NCBI GenBank assembly: GCA_015680685.1
Contig: MNCI01006688.1
Span: 1-64,000, forward strand
Direction of reading: 5' to 3'
DNA from: Gnetum montanum
Taxonomy: Eukaryota > Streptophyta > Gnetopsida > Gnetales > Gnetaceae
Length of the DNA stretch: 64,000 bases
Part shown: positions 21,061 through 31,303 of the stretch, one piece after another
Numbering within the stretch: position 1 is the stretch's first letter
How the letters are laid out: every line of letters begins with the position of its first letter
Made by a program: the position numbers and the translations under genes
Notes under the pieces: generated by a model
Seen by the model: the letters and a program-made list of their open reading frames with translations, nothing else
What the model was told of the DNA's origin: nothing
Databases searched by the model: none

Positions 21061-21761
21061 GAATCGCATGGTGCAGAAATCAGTAGGGTTTGGTTACCCT
21101 ACTCGCGCGGAGGTTTTTGTATTTCTGTTTACAGAGGCGGCAGCCAACGCTACTTATGGTCCCCAAAAAAATGAAATGTTGATGTCTACTTCTCTTTTTT
21201 TTTTGAAAACAGCTTCTCTGAATTACGTGGCATGGCGCTTAGCAATAGTATGAACCTTCATCTGGTGCAGATCATAATTAGAGGGCTCAGCATTGGGAAC
21301 AGATCTCGGGCTCGCGGTTCTCTGGGAATTTTGATTTTCTGGAATGCGATGAATTTTGACTTTTGAAAATAGGAATAGTTTATGTTACCTTTAAGAATTT
21401 AAATGATAAATTTATAATCCAAAAGTAAGGTAGAATAAAGACTCTGGAACCCTTTCCATCAAAATATGAATTGTCCTGCTAAATTTGTGTTGCTGCAGAG
21501 GTTGCTTTCCGGAATAAAATGGATACCACACAAATTTTACTTAAGATGCCCTCTGATTTGTTATATCTTTATATCATATAAATGGTAAATTGGGCTTCTT
21601 CCATAATCCCACTATGTATAGGAACACATTTTTTAGAAAGTAGAAAAAAAATGCTACTTATTCTTTTTCCTCTCAAACCCAAATTTTAGCCACTTCTCCA
21701 AGAACTTTTAACCAATTTAACCTTACTAGCCTGCTCCATGAAATGGCCAAATGTGCCAACA

Positions 21762-22640
21762 GGAACCTAAGTATAATCATGGACATGAGTAGTATAATCC
21801 CATAGGCTACATAACCAGGAACCTAAGTATATTTATGCAAAGCTCCAAGTAAGCCTATTTGTAGACTACATGGACATGGAAGCCAAGTAGGGCTATGAAA
21901 TCATCCACTGAAATGGATAGGAGTACGTCCCTTCCTTTCTTGACTTCATTCCACTCACCAAGCCTTACTAGTGGATTCTAGCCCAACTCATTTGAATGGA
22001 CGAGCATGAGGTAGGGACAGATTATGAAGAGCCCTTGTAAGAGGAGTAGGATGAGTTCGAAGCTTGTTCTAAGCATTAGGACTCTTTCTATACCTCCTTG
22101 TAGTGGACAACCCTTGGTCTGGTCTTATCATAGTCTTATCCACCTAACTTCTTAAGGACTGTTATAGCCTTGATGTCACCTCCTAGGTTAACACTTATGG
22201 TGGCAACCCACCAAATGTAGTACACATGTCAAGACATGATACCTCCCATCAACATGTGCTTTGTGGTATAGCCACAACCCGTCCAATCTTCCCTACCATC
22301 AACCATCATGTCGACATAGCCTTACGTGCACACTATGCATATTCCTCAGCCTACATTTTACCTATCTCATTTGTACCTTCAATAGTGGTCCAACCCATGC
22401 ATCTGTGGTTTGCCTTGGTCACTGTGCTTGTAGCTTAGCCTACACAATAAGCATCTCATGTGGTCTCACAACTTGCAGCTAGGTTGCGGACCACACAATT
22501 AACATAGTGGGTGGCACAACTAGTGTAGCCCACTACTACATCCCAAGGCTTGGATCAAGCATTCTAGCTAGTTCAAACCTTAATAGAAGAGGTCAAATAG
22601 CTCAAGGCTACATCCTCAGAAACCATTCATATGGTGGACT
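21762..22640 (+). other. Element A leader, continued
   Basis: After the insertion the leader repeats 'cataaccaggaacctaagta', also present before it (18891-18910), a short local duplication that predates or accompanied the insertion. Small open frames in 22226-22731 have no recognisable content; the start of gag may lie here but is too decayed to place. Confidence 0.5.
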
Positions 22641-23370
22641 TCTATCAAGACAATCCTATAAGTCCTGTTGTTTCACCACTGACTCTCCCAATGGGGATCC
22701 TACTTCCTCACTTCACCAAATACAATGGTGAAGAGGATCCTAACACACACCTCATGACCTTTTAGTCCAAATGCTTACTACTATAGGCATGACCACATGC
22801 CATCATACATGTGTTCACCATGTCCCTAACCGTCAAGGCACTTGATTGGTACTGGGCATTGCCTAGGTCCTTAATCTTCTCTTTGGAGGATTTGCTTAGT
22901 CAATTCATCATGTTCTTCAAGTATAACTTGAAGTCTAAAACCACTCTTGACTAGTTCATGCAAATCAAGTAGGGCCATCTAGAGCCCATGTAGAAATTTA
23001 TCCAATGCTGGAGTGCTTCCCTAAATGAAATTTATGAACCAATCATAGAAACACACCTTCTAGCAATCTTCAAGGGTGTAGTCAACGATATTCTGATAAT
23101 GGGTAATGCATTAGTCCTTGCCTGTTCGAGGTCCCATCCTACAAGCAATGCTAACAAACCATCTAGAGTACAACTCAAGAGGCATAATGAGTGGCTCTAT
23201 GATAAAACACTTAGACAACATCAAGAGTAAAGAGCCCTAGGTCCACCCAAACCAGTCCTCCTTTCTATAGTTCCCATGGTCGCAACAACTGAAAAGGCTA
23301 CTACTAGCAAGCCATAATTGAGCACTAAGGATTCCAAATAGGCTAAGTAGACGAAGCCTAGATCACCTTT
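22640..23370 (+). pseudogene. Element A gag (capsid) remnant
   Basis: Gag forms the virus-like particle that packages the RNA. Readable blocks in one frame: 'LPHFTKYNGEEDPNTHLMTF' (about 22710), 'VFTMSLTVKALDWYWALP', 'SLEDLLSQFIMFFKYNLKSK', and 'WSASLNEIYEPIIETHLLAI' (about 23011). This is the retrotransposon gag domain of Ty3/gypsy elements. Frame-breaking TAG codons stand where glutamine is expected, as in 'HLMTF(stop)SKC' and 'FMQIK(stop)GHLEP'. No zinc knuckle is visible. Confidence 0.8.
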
Positions 23371-23689
23371 GTGAGAAATGTGTCTCCTAGGTCATATGGA
23401 GGAGGTCAAGGCCAACAAAATGACAGACATTGGCAGAGATTTCCTAGACACATTAGTCCAAGTGAAGCAAGCCTTAAAGCAGAAAAACATAACACTAAGC
23501 ATGTGTGATCTCATTATGACCTCCTATACCCACTACGAAGCACCAGTCCACATGTTGACCTCCATTCCTATCAAGGAGGACATCCTAGCCGATGAACACT
23601 CTATCCATGTTGTGATATTGCCTCCTACACTGCAAGAATCGAGCTCAATGCCCCTAGAATTTCACAATTAGGTGATCAAGCTTGACTCT

Positions 23690-24246
23690 AAGAAGGATTA
23701 GGTCATTACAACATCCATGTTTATTACAATATGCATGGGGCAGCAGAAACATCATCCCATACACCATCATTGATAAATTAGGCCTCATTGAGCAGATCAA
23801 ACCCACAAAAAAACATGCATGAAATCCTTCAATAGGTCATGTGTTATTATTAGAGGCACCATCACAATAGCCTTTGTTGTAGGGAAAGAGTTCCCCACAA
23901 TTGCTGAGTTCATTGTGGTAGAGGAGATGCCCAAATTCAACCTAATCTTGGGTAGGCCTTGGCTAGCCCAATTACAGGTTATCTCCTCTTCCATCTACCA
24001 AGAAATCCACTTTCCATACAAAGGTGGTGAAGTCATTATCCATAGTGACAATGTAGCCCCTTTGGCCATTAACAACATCGACATGGAACAAGGGTCAGAG
24101 GTGGAGTTCCTTGATGATGCACTTGCAGCAAAGGAAAATAATGAAACACATGAGGCTAGACCACTCGAGCAAGCAAAAGAAGCCAGCAACCTCCCGGAGG
24201 ATACTTTATGGGTAGAGTTGCCCTTTGACATAGCTAGCAAAGGTTA
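23690..24246 (+). pseudogene. Element A retropepsin (protease) remnant
   Basis: An aspartic protease that cuts the polyprotein. Around 23735-23800 the frame reads 'WGSRNIIPYTIIDKLGLIEQ', the region after the catalytic Asp in Tat proteases; the Asp-Thr/Ser-Gly box itself is not intact. After a one-base shift, an open frame from 23819 to 24246 gives 'KEFPTIAEFIVVEEMPKFNL' and then 'ILGRPWLAQL', the conserved C-terminal half. It ends at TAA 24244-24246, after an acidic tail. Pol does not follow: the next coding domain is 7 kb away. Confidence 0.8.
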
Positions 24247-24615
24247 AGGAGAGTATTGTATAGTACAGTCCAAGCTCTACATGCTCCCTAACCCACACTA
24301 GGTTAGGAAACAAATGCATAACTAAGGCATCCCCTTAGTTTAACGCATGCTAGGTGTCTGCCTATCCTTCATTTGTACATTCAACCATGCATTTCATTTT
24401 TTGCTTATATTGCATTTGTCTACACATTTACACTTAGCTTTATTGCTTGGATTACGCATTGTCTACTTTGTTTATGCATCTATTTGCTTTGTTTATACAT
24501 TCTCTTTAGCTTATACATTTATTTTTTTAGTTTACCCTTTAGTAGTCATTAGCTTACACATGAAAAACATAAAAATGCATAAAAATTAGAAAAAAGCAAA
24601 AATCACAAAAAAAAA
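24247..24615 (+). other. Start of inter-ORF region, element A
   Basis: AT-rich and T-rich noncoding sequence after the protease stop. A splice donor would be expected near here if the element uses an intron as Ogre does; 'aaaggttaaggagagtattg' (24239-24258) contains a weak candidate. No gene seen. Confidence 0.4.
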
Positions 24616-24619
24616 GCAT

Positions 24620-25010
24620 TGCACACCTGCCATGGCCTTAAACTGGTAATGCACGGCCCACCATGGCCTTAAACTGGCAACACATGGTCTACTATGGCCT
24701 TAAACTAGCACTCCATGGCCTAGAATGCTTGTAAACTATTGCTTGTACTTCTACCAATGTGGCCTACCATGGCCTTAATCTAGCAACTCGTAGCCTGAAA
24801 TGGCCTAAAACTATCATCGTAGCCCAAAATGGCTTTAGAATAGCACCTTCCATTCCATCATTGTAGCTTGAAATGGTCTTAAACTATCATTGTAGCCCAA
24901 AATGACTTTAAAATAGCACCTTCCATTCCATTGTCGTGGCCCAAAATGGACTTAAATTGGCATAGGCACTCTTGCTAAGGCCGTAAACTAGCATTAGGCT
25001 TACAATGGCC
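24620..25010 (+). repeat. 'ATGGCCTTAAACTGGCA' array after protease
   Basis: About twelve degenerate units of 'catggccttaaactggcaac', with variants 'tgg(c/t)cttaaactatcat' and 'ggacttaaattggca'. It has the same core as the arrays after integrase in both Tat elements (3990-4460, 34480-34740) and before pol (31075-31170). Confidence 0.85.
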
Positions 25011-25253
25011 TAGTTACATTATCACCACATAATCTTGATTTAGTGCATTAATCTGTCACATTACAAGTATAGTAAGTTCAAATAAAATAGAATAAAACAT
25101 AAAAAAATTTTGCATGATACACATTAGACATATAGTAAACACATGCATTAGACATCACACGAATAACAGTACATAGCATAAGCAACCAGACTAACAAAAT
25201 ACATAGCACAAAAATACAAAAATGCCCAACAACAGAGATACATCAGGGCATGC

Positions 25254-28200
25254 TTAAATGGTGGTACTAGGTGGAGGAGGTCCTTCTTTCCTTGTCACAC
25301 CACTAGGGTGCATAGTGTCTCCTAGTGCCTGCTGTGACAATTGCAATAAAGTAAGCAATCAATAAGAAAAACTTGTACAAAAGCTAACATTGAAATATGC
25401 AGAAAAGAAAAAAAAAGAAAAAAAAGAAAAAAAAAGAAAAAAAAAAGAAAAAGAAAACTAACTTAAGAGGGTCTTGCATCAACATCATCTCGTGGCAACT
25501 TATCAAGGCTATCCTCCAAGCGTTGCAGGATCTCAACCTTTGAAAGTTGTGCCTAGTCCTCCTAGCCAAAGTCAATCCCTACAAGGGTCTTGCCTTTATT
25601 CATAGTGGTCCATTCAAGTAGCTCCATGGAAAAAATAGTAGAGAAAGTCTCTCTCAAAGGGGTGGCGATCTACTACTCAGGAGAGTTACTCACCACTGTA
25701 TGCCAAGTGAAAAACTCATAAGCATGGCTCCTACCATTCACCTCAACAGACATCTCAAGGTAGTGGCATTTGGCAAACTCTTTCTTGTACCATTGAAGGT
25801 ATGCATTGTGCTTCCACTTGTATTGGTGCTTGTAGATCTTCTGATTCTATTGCCATTAGTACACCTTAGTGCTATAATTCTTCTAGTCCTGGTTTTTCTA
25901 GGTGAGTAGATCCATCTACAATCACTGCTCAATTAACTCCTGTGTGGCTTCATTTTTACCTTTAAGAGCTGACCAGTAATGGGCATAGTTAATCTTAGAA
26001 GTCCTCCAAGTGCTATCTTCTTATGACCTAGTCACTAGAAAGTCATATCGAGATTGAAGATCCCTAATCTTCATGTCCTAGCTGGTCACTCTCTCTTGGA
26101 GATCATGCATGTGTTTCAATAGGTGCTCATTCAAGCCTCTGCAGACCCACAACACTTTCACATAGGAAAGTGCACACTTGCCCACTATCTCATACATTCA
26201 ACGAGACACCTGATCTATCTCAGGAGGGAGGTTAGGGAGGACATCCACCTTTGCCACCTTGCTCAAATCCCATTAAACCTTGGAACCTATTGGCATCTAA
26301 CAAGTAAATAACCTTAGCCACAACATTCAATCAATAAAGCAATAGAAGCAAAGCAAGATAGCAAACATATCGAGATTGGGATTTTTCTATTGTAGGTGGT
26401 CCACCATGTCCTCCATAACATCCTCCATGAAGGTAAATTTGTCAGGCATGTCTACCCATGGCTCCATGCGGTAGGTAGACATTGGATTGTTAGCAAGCAC
26501 ATCTAAGGCTATAACACAATGATGCAATTAGCATACAACCAAATAACTGAAGATGCTAGAGAAAAAAGGATAGTAGCAGATGGTAATCCAAATCACTTAC
26601 CTAGCAAGCCCTCAAGTGTAAGTGTAGGAGGGTCATCCAACTATACACCATCAAATAGGCAATCAAAATCACCCTCATTAAGGTGGATTTGCTCCTCATC
26701 CTCCAACTATTGGAGGATCTTTGCTATGCTAGGTAGCTCATCTTCATGAGCTTCCCCCTTCTCAGCTTGGGGAGGTACTTCTTCTACTGTCGCTTTCACC
26801 ACTGCTTTGGAAATCCTCTCTCCAATCTCTCCAATCAACACATACACACATTAGCATTAGCATAGTAGTATAATATAACACAAAAAAAATGAAAATATAA
26901 ACATATAAAATACAATAAATGCATCTACAAGTTACGCATACTAACTTGCAACCTTCGTACACAAGTTGTGAAACTTGATATGTATCTTCTTGCTGCATGG
27001 CCTCTCAACCTTAGGAGTAGCCTTCTCCCTAGCGTGGGGCCTTTTGATCTTTTCCTTTGATAGTTCCACCATCTCTGAAATGTAGTAGTCCACCTTAGCC
27101 ACATCTCTAGTGCTAATTGGAGGACCCTTACCCACATTGTTGTGTGAATAGTATGACCACCCCATGGGACCTTTAGTTATTATGGAAAGAAAATCATTGA
27201 TCTCCTTTGGGGGGTCCTATCCCTATGTGGTTATTAATAGGTGCTTGATCCATGGCTTTGAGAGCTACTCACAGTCTTGTACCACCCAACGCCCACTATT
27301 GCATATGACCAAAAGCTCCACGAACCTTTGCAGGTACCCTACGAAGAACGCAAAGTGAATGTGGGATTGTGCTTAGATGTTAAACCATAGCTAGGAGATC
27401 TTCACATGTAAGCTAGTCATAATATAGGTAGCCTAGTTGAACCTTATGCCTTCTAGAAACACCTCTTTCATCACCTACTCCTACTCCATCCCAAGGATCT
27501 TTCCTTTGGAGAGAAACTTCGGAAAAGTATATGTGCAAAAAAGAGGGTAGAGCTCTCATACCTCGGGCACAAGCATGTCCTTGATTAGTATGCCCTTGTG
27601 AGATTGGGTGACATCCAACTAGTCCTTGATCTCTCCTTTTCACTCCACCTCCCTACTTGGCTTATTAACAATCAATGGGCCATAAGTGGAAAGTCCAAAG
27701 AGATCGGCAAAGAAGGCCTCGCCGAGGTCAAGCACTACCCTCATGCGATGCACGTGGATGAAAAATTGTTAGATGTTACTACTAAAGGAGTCAATGATGC
27801 TGACCATTTCAGCCACTGGAATACTTAAGATAAGGGCCAAAAATAGGTCCATCAACCCTACACATGTGATCCTAGTGGTTAATGTGTTTGCGGCCTTATG
27901 GCACAACCAATGCTGCACACCCTCTACATCACTATATTTCATGATGAGGGTGGCCTTTGTGTGGCCTTTGGTGATCACTGTCACCTCTCCTGAAGCAACT
28001 GCTACTACAACAAAGGAAAAGGCAATGTTAGCATCATGGATAAGGAAAATTAATAGGCATATGTGAGTAAGCATAATAGCTAAAATAGTAAATAGATACG
28101 TGACACGAATGGAGTGCAAGATGGAGGTGGTGATGCTATCATCTCCTTGGTGTTAATCATACTAGTGGCCCACTCCTCATCCAACCAGTTATGGATCTTG

Positions 28201-29080
28201 AACTGCTCATATGTCCTTAGGTACTAGGTGGGGTAGGCCTTCAGATCAGACCCCACTTGCTCAAGCACAACTTTCCAAACATTTGGGCTAGAAGAGAAAA
28301 CCTCTAGGATGGTGCAAGTTAAAGCTAGAGCATTCCTCTGATTGTGTTGGCCCTTATCAGCAACTCTAAATTTGGCATTAGGAATGAGCTGTTAGTAAAA
28401 TAGCATGAGCAATTAGTAAGAAATAAAACTGTGAAAGCCATAAGAGTACTTACCCTCAAGCATAGTAGATGGTTCTATGTGGGTTTTGGAATAGGGTGTG
28501 CACATGCATAGTAACAAAAAGGGTGTTGCTCTTGTTGTAGCAACTAAACCCCTTGATGCATCAGATCTTAGATAGGCATCAAGCACCCCTGGGGCCTATG
28601 CCTAAACCACCTACTCCATCCCATTAATGGTGGACTCATTAGACATGAACCTCAAAATGTCGCAATTAACCCTAGGCAGTAATGTCTTGGTGATGGTGCT
28701 AGTAGCCTCCACCACTAAGTATGACCATATGATCACACTAAACTATTGTAGTAGGTATTCCAGGAACTTACAAGCCCTTGGTTGGAACTACACTACTTAC
28801 TAGCCCACTCACATATTTGGTGCAGGCATGTTAGGAATAGGCTCATTCATGTAGCACAAGATGCCAACGAGCTTCACGATGACCAAGATAGGCTTCAGTA
28901 GCACTCTACAACCATCAAGCAACAAATGAAATGTTAGTATACATACATAGATGTAAGTTTTAACATAAAAAAATTAAATTAAGTTAGTAAAATTAACAAA
29001 GTATAACATAGACTAGCCAAAATTTTCCATTTGGTAATGCCCCTTATGGTCCCGTGGGTATAGGAAATTAAACAACTATA
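25254..29080 (-). pseudogene. Antisense intron-containing gene inside element A
   Basis: On the strand opposite to gag-pol, coding blocks alternate with AT-rich stretches bounded by splice-like sites. From the 3' end: last exon 25254-25331 ('QALGDTMHPSGVTRKEGPPP', stop TAA at 25254-25256; 'ttgtcacag' acceptor); a long block 25463-26296 ('MYEIVGKCALSYVKVLWVCR', 'INYAHYWSALKGKNEATQEL', 'EVNGRSHAYEFFTWHTVV', 'KVEILQRLEDSLDKLPRDD'); about 26601-26840 (acidic, 'EKGEAHEDELPSIAKIL', donor 'gtaagtg'); about 26946-27200 ('KVDYYISEMVELSKEKIKR', donor 'gttagtatg'); up to about 28000 (acceptor 'tttgttgtag'); 28117-28388 ('QRNALALTCTILEVFSSS', 'HNWLDEEWATSMINTKEM'); 28453 to about 28915; and possibly 29030-29080. 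Internal stops are mostly TAG/TGA. I recognise no domain. Extra antisense ORFs are known in some plant Tat elements. Confidence 0.55.
25398..25453. repeat. A-rich simple repeat
   Basis: A runs broken by single G ('gaaaaaaaaaagaaaaagaa' type). It sits in the last presumed intron of the antisense gene, where on the minus strand it is a long T-rich tract just downstream of a donor-like site. Confidence 0.9.
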
Positions 29081-29254
29081 TTTGATGCATCTGGTACTCA
29101 CTAGGGTATAACATGTTTGCATAGGACTAGCATTTTGTTTCATAGGTTTCATAGGTTTAGCATCAACATGTCTTCACAATTTTAGCATTATTATAGTTCA
29201 CATTATTACATTTCACAAGTTTAGCATTACGCATGGTTGTAATTTTTTTCTAAC

Positions 29255-29530
29255 TTTGAGTTACCTTAGTGGAGAGTGTAGTCTAGAAATTTCAATTTTT
29301 TTTCCAACTCAGGACTATCATAGTGGAGAACATAGTTCAAAAATTGGCAAAAAATTCTAACTCTAGGCTACCTCTATAGAGAGCGTAGTTTGGAAACAAA
29401 ATAAAATTTTTTCTAACTGTTGGTACTATGACTATGCTAGTCCTAAAAAGACTAATTTTTGGGTAGACACCATTTTGACAAACACTTGGTGTCAACTATG
29501 CCTCCAAGATAGGAAGCGTAGTCCTGGTTC
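29255..29530. promoter_or_regulatory. LTR-like palindrome motifs upstream of the antisense gene
   Basis: 'agtggagagtgtagtctaga' (29270), 'tagtggagaacatagttc' (29320), 'tatagagagcgtagtttgg' (29372) and 'ggaagcgtagtcc' (29511) repeat the motif of the LTR hairpin array. They are upstream of the presumed first exon of the minus-strand gene, so they may be its promoter. A further copy lies at 30605-30620. Confidence 0.5.
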
Positions 29531-31070
29531 TGGTTAGTAGAAACAAAGTTTTGGCCACCACCCCAATGCTCTTTGTGTCAACACACAATGCACCCTACTA
29601 TGGAATCACACACCATTACTATCGTCGATTCACCATGCCTTGGATGCCACAAGCTACCATGGTGCTAGGCATCACACCCATTGTGACTAGCACACCCATC
29701 ATGCCTACCTCACATCCACGACACCATCATGCATCATGCCTTTAACCTATATGGCTTGATGCTACCGCTACCCCCAAAATTTCTTCACAAAAAAATTTAA
29801 TAATATAGTGCAAAGAGAAAATACAAAAACATGTCCTTAGGACTAAGCCTTCCCTTGCGGCCCTTGTGGTTACATGACTGCATTGTAGGGCACAATGCCC
29901 CTATAACCCTCACCATCATGCTGTGAAGGCACAAATGCCCACATGACCCCCTGCAGCCCCCCCAATGTGCCTAACCCTTGGTTGTACCTTTTTTGAGAAG
30001 GAAGAAACAAAAAAAAAATCATAGGGTAAACACCTATTAGCCCCTATCCTATGGTGAGCTACTCTTAGCCATTGCTAGAGCCCTTGTCACTACCTTGCAT
30101 AAAAAATAAAATGCAAAATAAAAAAAATTCACAAACCCATAGCACCCATCACCTTGAGTGCATGGTCGACCGTCCCTGGCTGCAACCCAAACCTCAATCC
30201 CTACCTCGCCCACATAGAAAATAGAAGATGAAATTCTTCAAACATAAATAAAAATTTTGCAAAAAAACCCTTGCTGCAAGGAAACCCTATGTGAGCCCCA
30301 TAGTGCAGCCCCTACTGATAGCCTGTGACCTCTCCATTTGTGGTTGCGTTGTTTGTCATTGTAGCCACAACCTTCGAAAATCCTCTCCATGAAAAACTCA
30401 CTCACTTGCTAAAACCCACATGGCCACAGCCCAAAGTAAACCCTCATTACACCAAACTCCTTCCTAGTGTACACCCTCTTAGTCACGATAGCCAAAATGG
30501 CCCATGGTAGCGATAACCCTTGTCATGGTAGGGCACCAATGAAGCCACATCCAAAACTCGCAATGCCAAAACCAAAAAAATGAAACAAGCAAAAAATGGC
30601 AATGGAGAGAGCATAGTTGGGATACTTGGTAGATGCTGGCATTCTAATCTCTTCCATGTGTGCCTACAATAGGTAGCCCAATGCTCATTCTTCCTTGTCC
30701 ATGTCTGCCAGTCCTAGGTGCAAGCATCCACTGCAGTGCATCATCTTGGCTCCAACTACACTCTCTACTAGTGGTGTGAAACAACTGCGATACCAAGTCT
30801 ATGCTCTGGATTTCACATTTTGCAAGTTTGAAAATGAAATTTACCCATAGTAAAATGTGCTTTTATACCCTCCTAGGATTATTTAATGACCCATCTACCG
30901 AGAATTGCACTCCACATTTAGCTAAAATTTTTAACTTTTGGTGGGTGTGTAGTTGGGTGAGAGTGTAGTCACTTACACTTAACCAAAATTTTTAACTTTT
31001 TGCTACCCAGTCAAGGCCTTAGTCAATTTCACTTCTTGATTGTAGCTATTTTTTTTCCAAACTAACACAT
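29531..31070. other. Inter-ORF region of element A, no gene
   Basis: C-rich patches on the plus strand ('caccccaatgctctttgtg', 'tgccccctgcagcccccc'-like) alternate with A-rich tracts. Small frames at 29551-29745 and 30325-30510 have no recognisable content. Degenerate and probably noncoding. Confidence 0.5.
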
Positions 31071-31074
31071 TTGA

Positions 31075-31170
31075 CACATCTATGGTCTGCTAAGACCTAA
31101 AATTGACATCGATGGTCCATTAAGACCTAAAACTGGCATGCATGACCTACTGAGGCCTAAAACCAGCACA
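31075..31170 (+). repeat. 'AAGACCTAAAACTGGCA' motif cluster before pol
   Basis: Three units ('ctaagacctaaaattgacat', 'ttaagacctaaaactggcat', 'tgaggcctaaaaccagcac') lie about 130 bases before the pol frame. Tat-1 has a single unit at the matching place (about 393-406). Confidence 0.75.
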
Positions 31171-31293
31171 CACATGTCTACCTTCTTTATAGCCCCTATT
31201 GAATACATAGATAAATTTTTGTTGCATTGCTTTTTATTCATTTGTGCATATTAACTTGGTTTAGATAGGTGCCACTTAACATTTTGTTGGTTT

Positions 31294-31303
31294 GTTTTGT
31301 AGG
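31294..31303 (+). promoter_or_regulatory. Likely 3' splice site before element A pol
   Basis: 'ttggtttgttttgtag|gaat' is a T-rich tract and AG at the same position, relative to the pol frame, as 'aattttgcag' in Tat-1 (541). It fits the protease-RT intron known from Ogre elements. The donor is not established. Confidence 0.5.

Larger units (their letters stand above)
18961..21761 (+). mobile_element. 2.8 kb insertion with TG...CA ends, possibly a solo LTR
   Basis: The ends are TGTTGGCGACC... (18961) and ...GTGCCAACA (21761), sharing a 7-bp inverted TGTTGGC. The flanks ggaac (18956-18960) and ggaac (21762-21766) are a perfect 5-bp duplication in element A's leader. No internal repeat of the first bases is visible in the sequenced part, so a solo LTR or a short nonautonomous LTR element fits best. 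The 656-base N block prevents a decision. The terminus also occurs inverted at 1-43, so this is a repeat family. The 20740-21060 stretch is unusually GC-rich. Confidence 0.75.

Noticed and set aside
20427-21253. Intact host gene in the GC-rich patch
   Set aside because: The frames are short, on both strands, and without a known domain or clear exon boundaries; I keep it only as a possible captured fragment.
18961-21761. DNA transposon (MITE or Pack-MULE type)
   Set aside because: The inverted ends are only about 7 bp and the duplication is 5 bp with TG...CA ends, which fits an LTR better than hAT (8 bp), Mutator (about 9 bp) or CACTA (3 bp).
24620-25010. Array of near-direct repeats considered as CRISPR
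   Set aside because: Units are degenerate with irregular short spacing, in plant retrotransposon sequence; there are no cas genes and the context is not prokaryotic.
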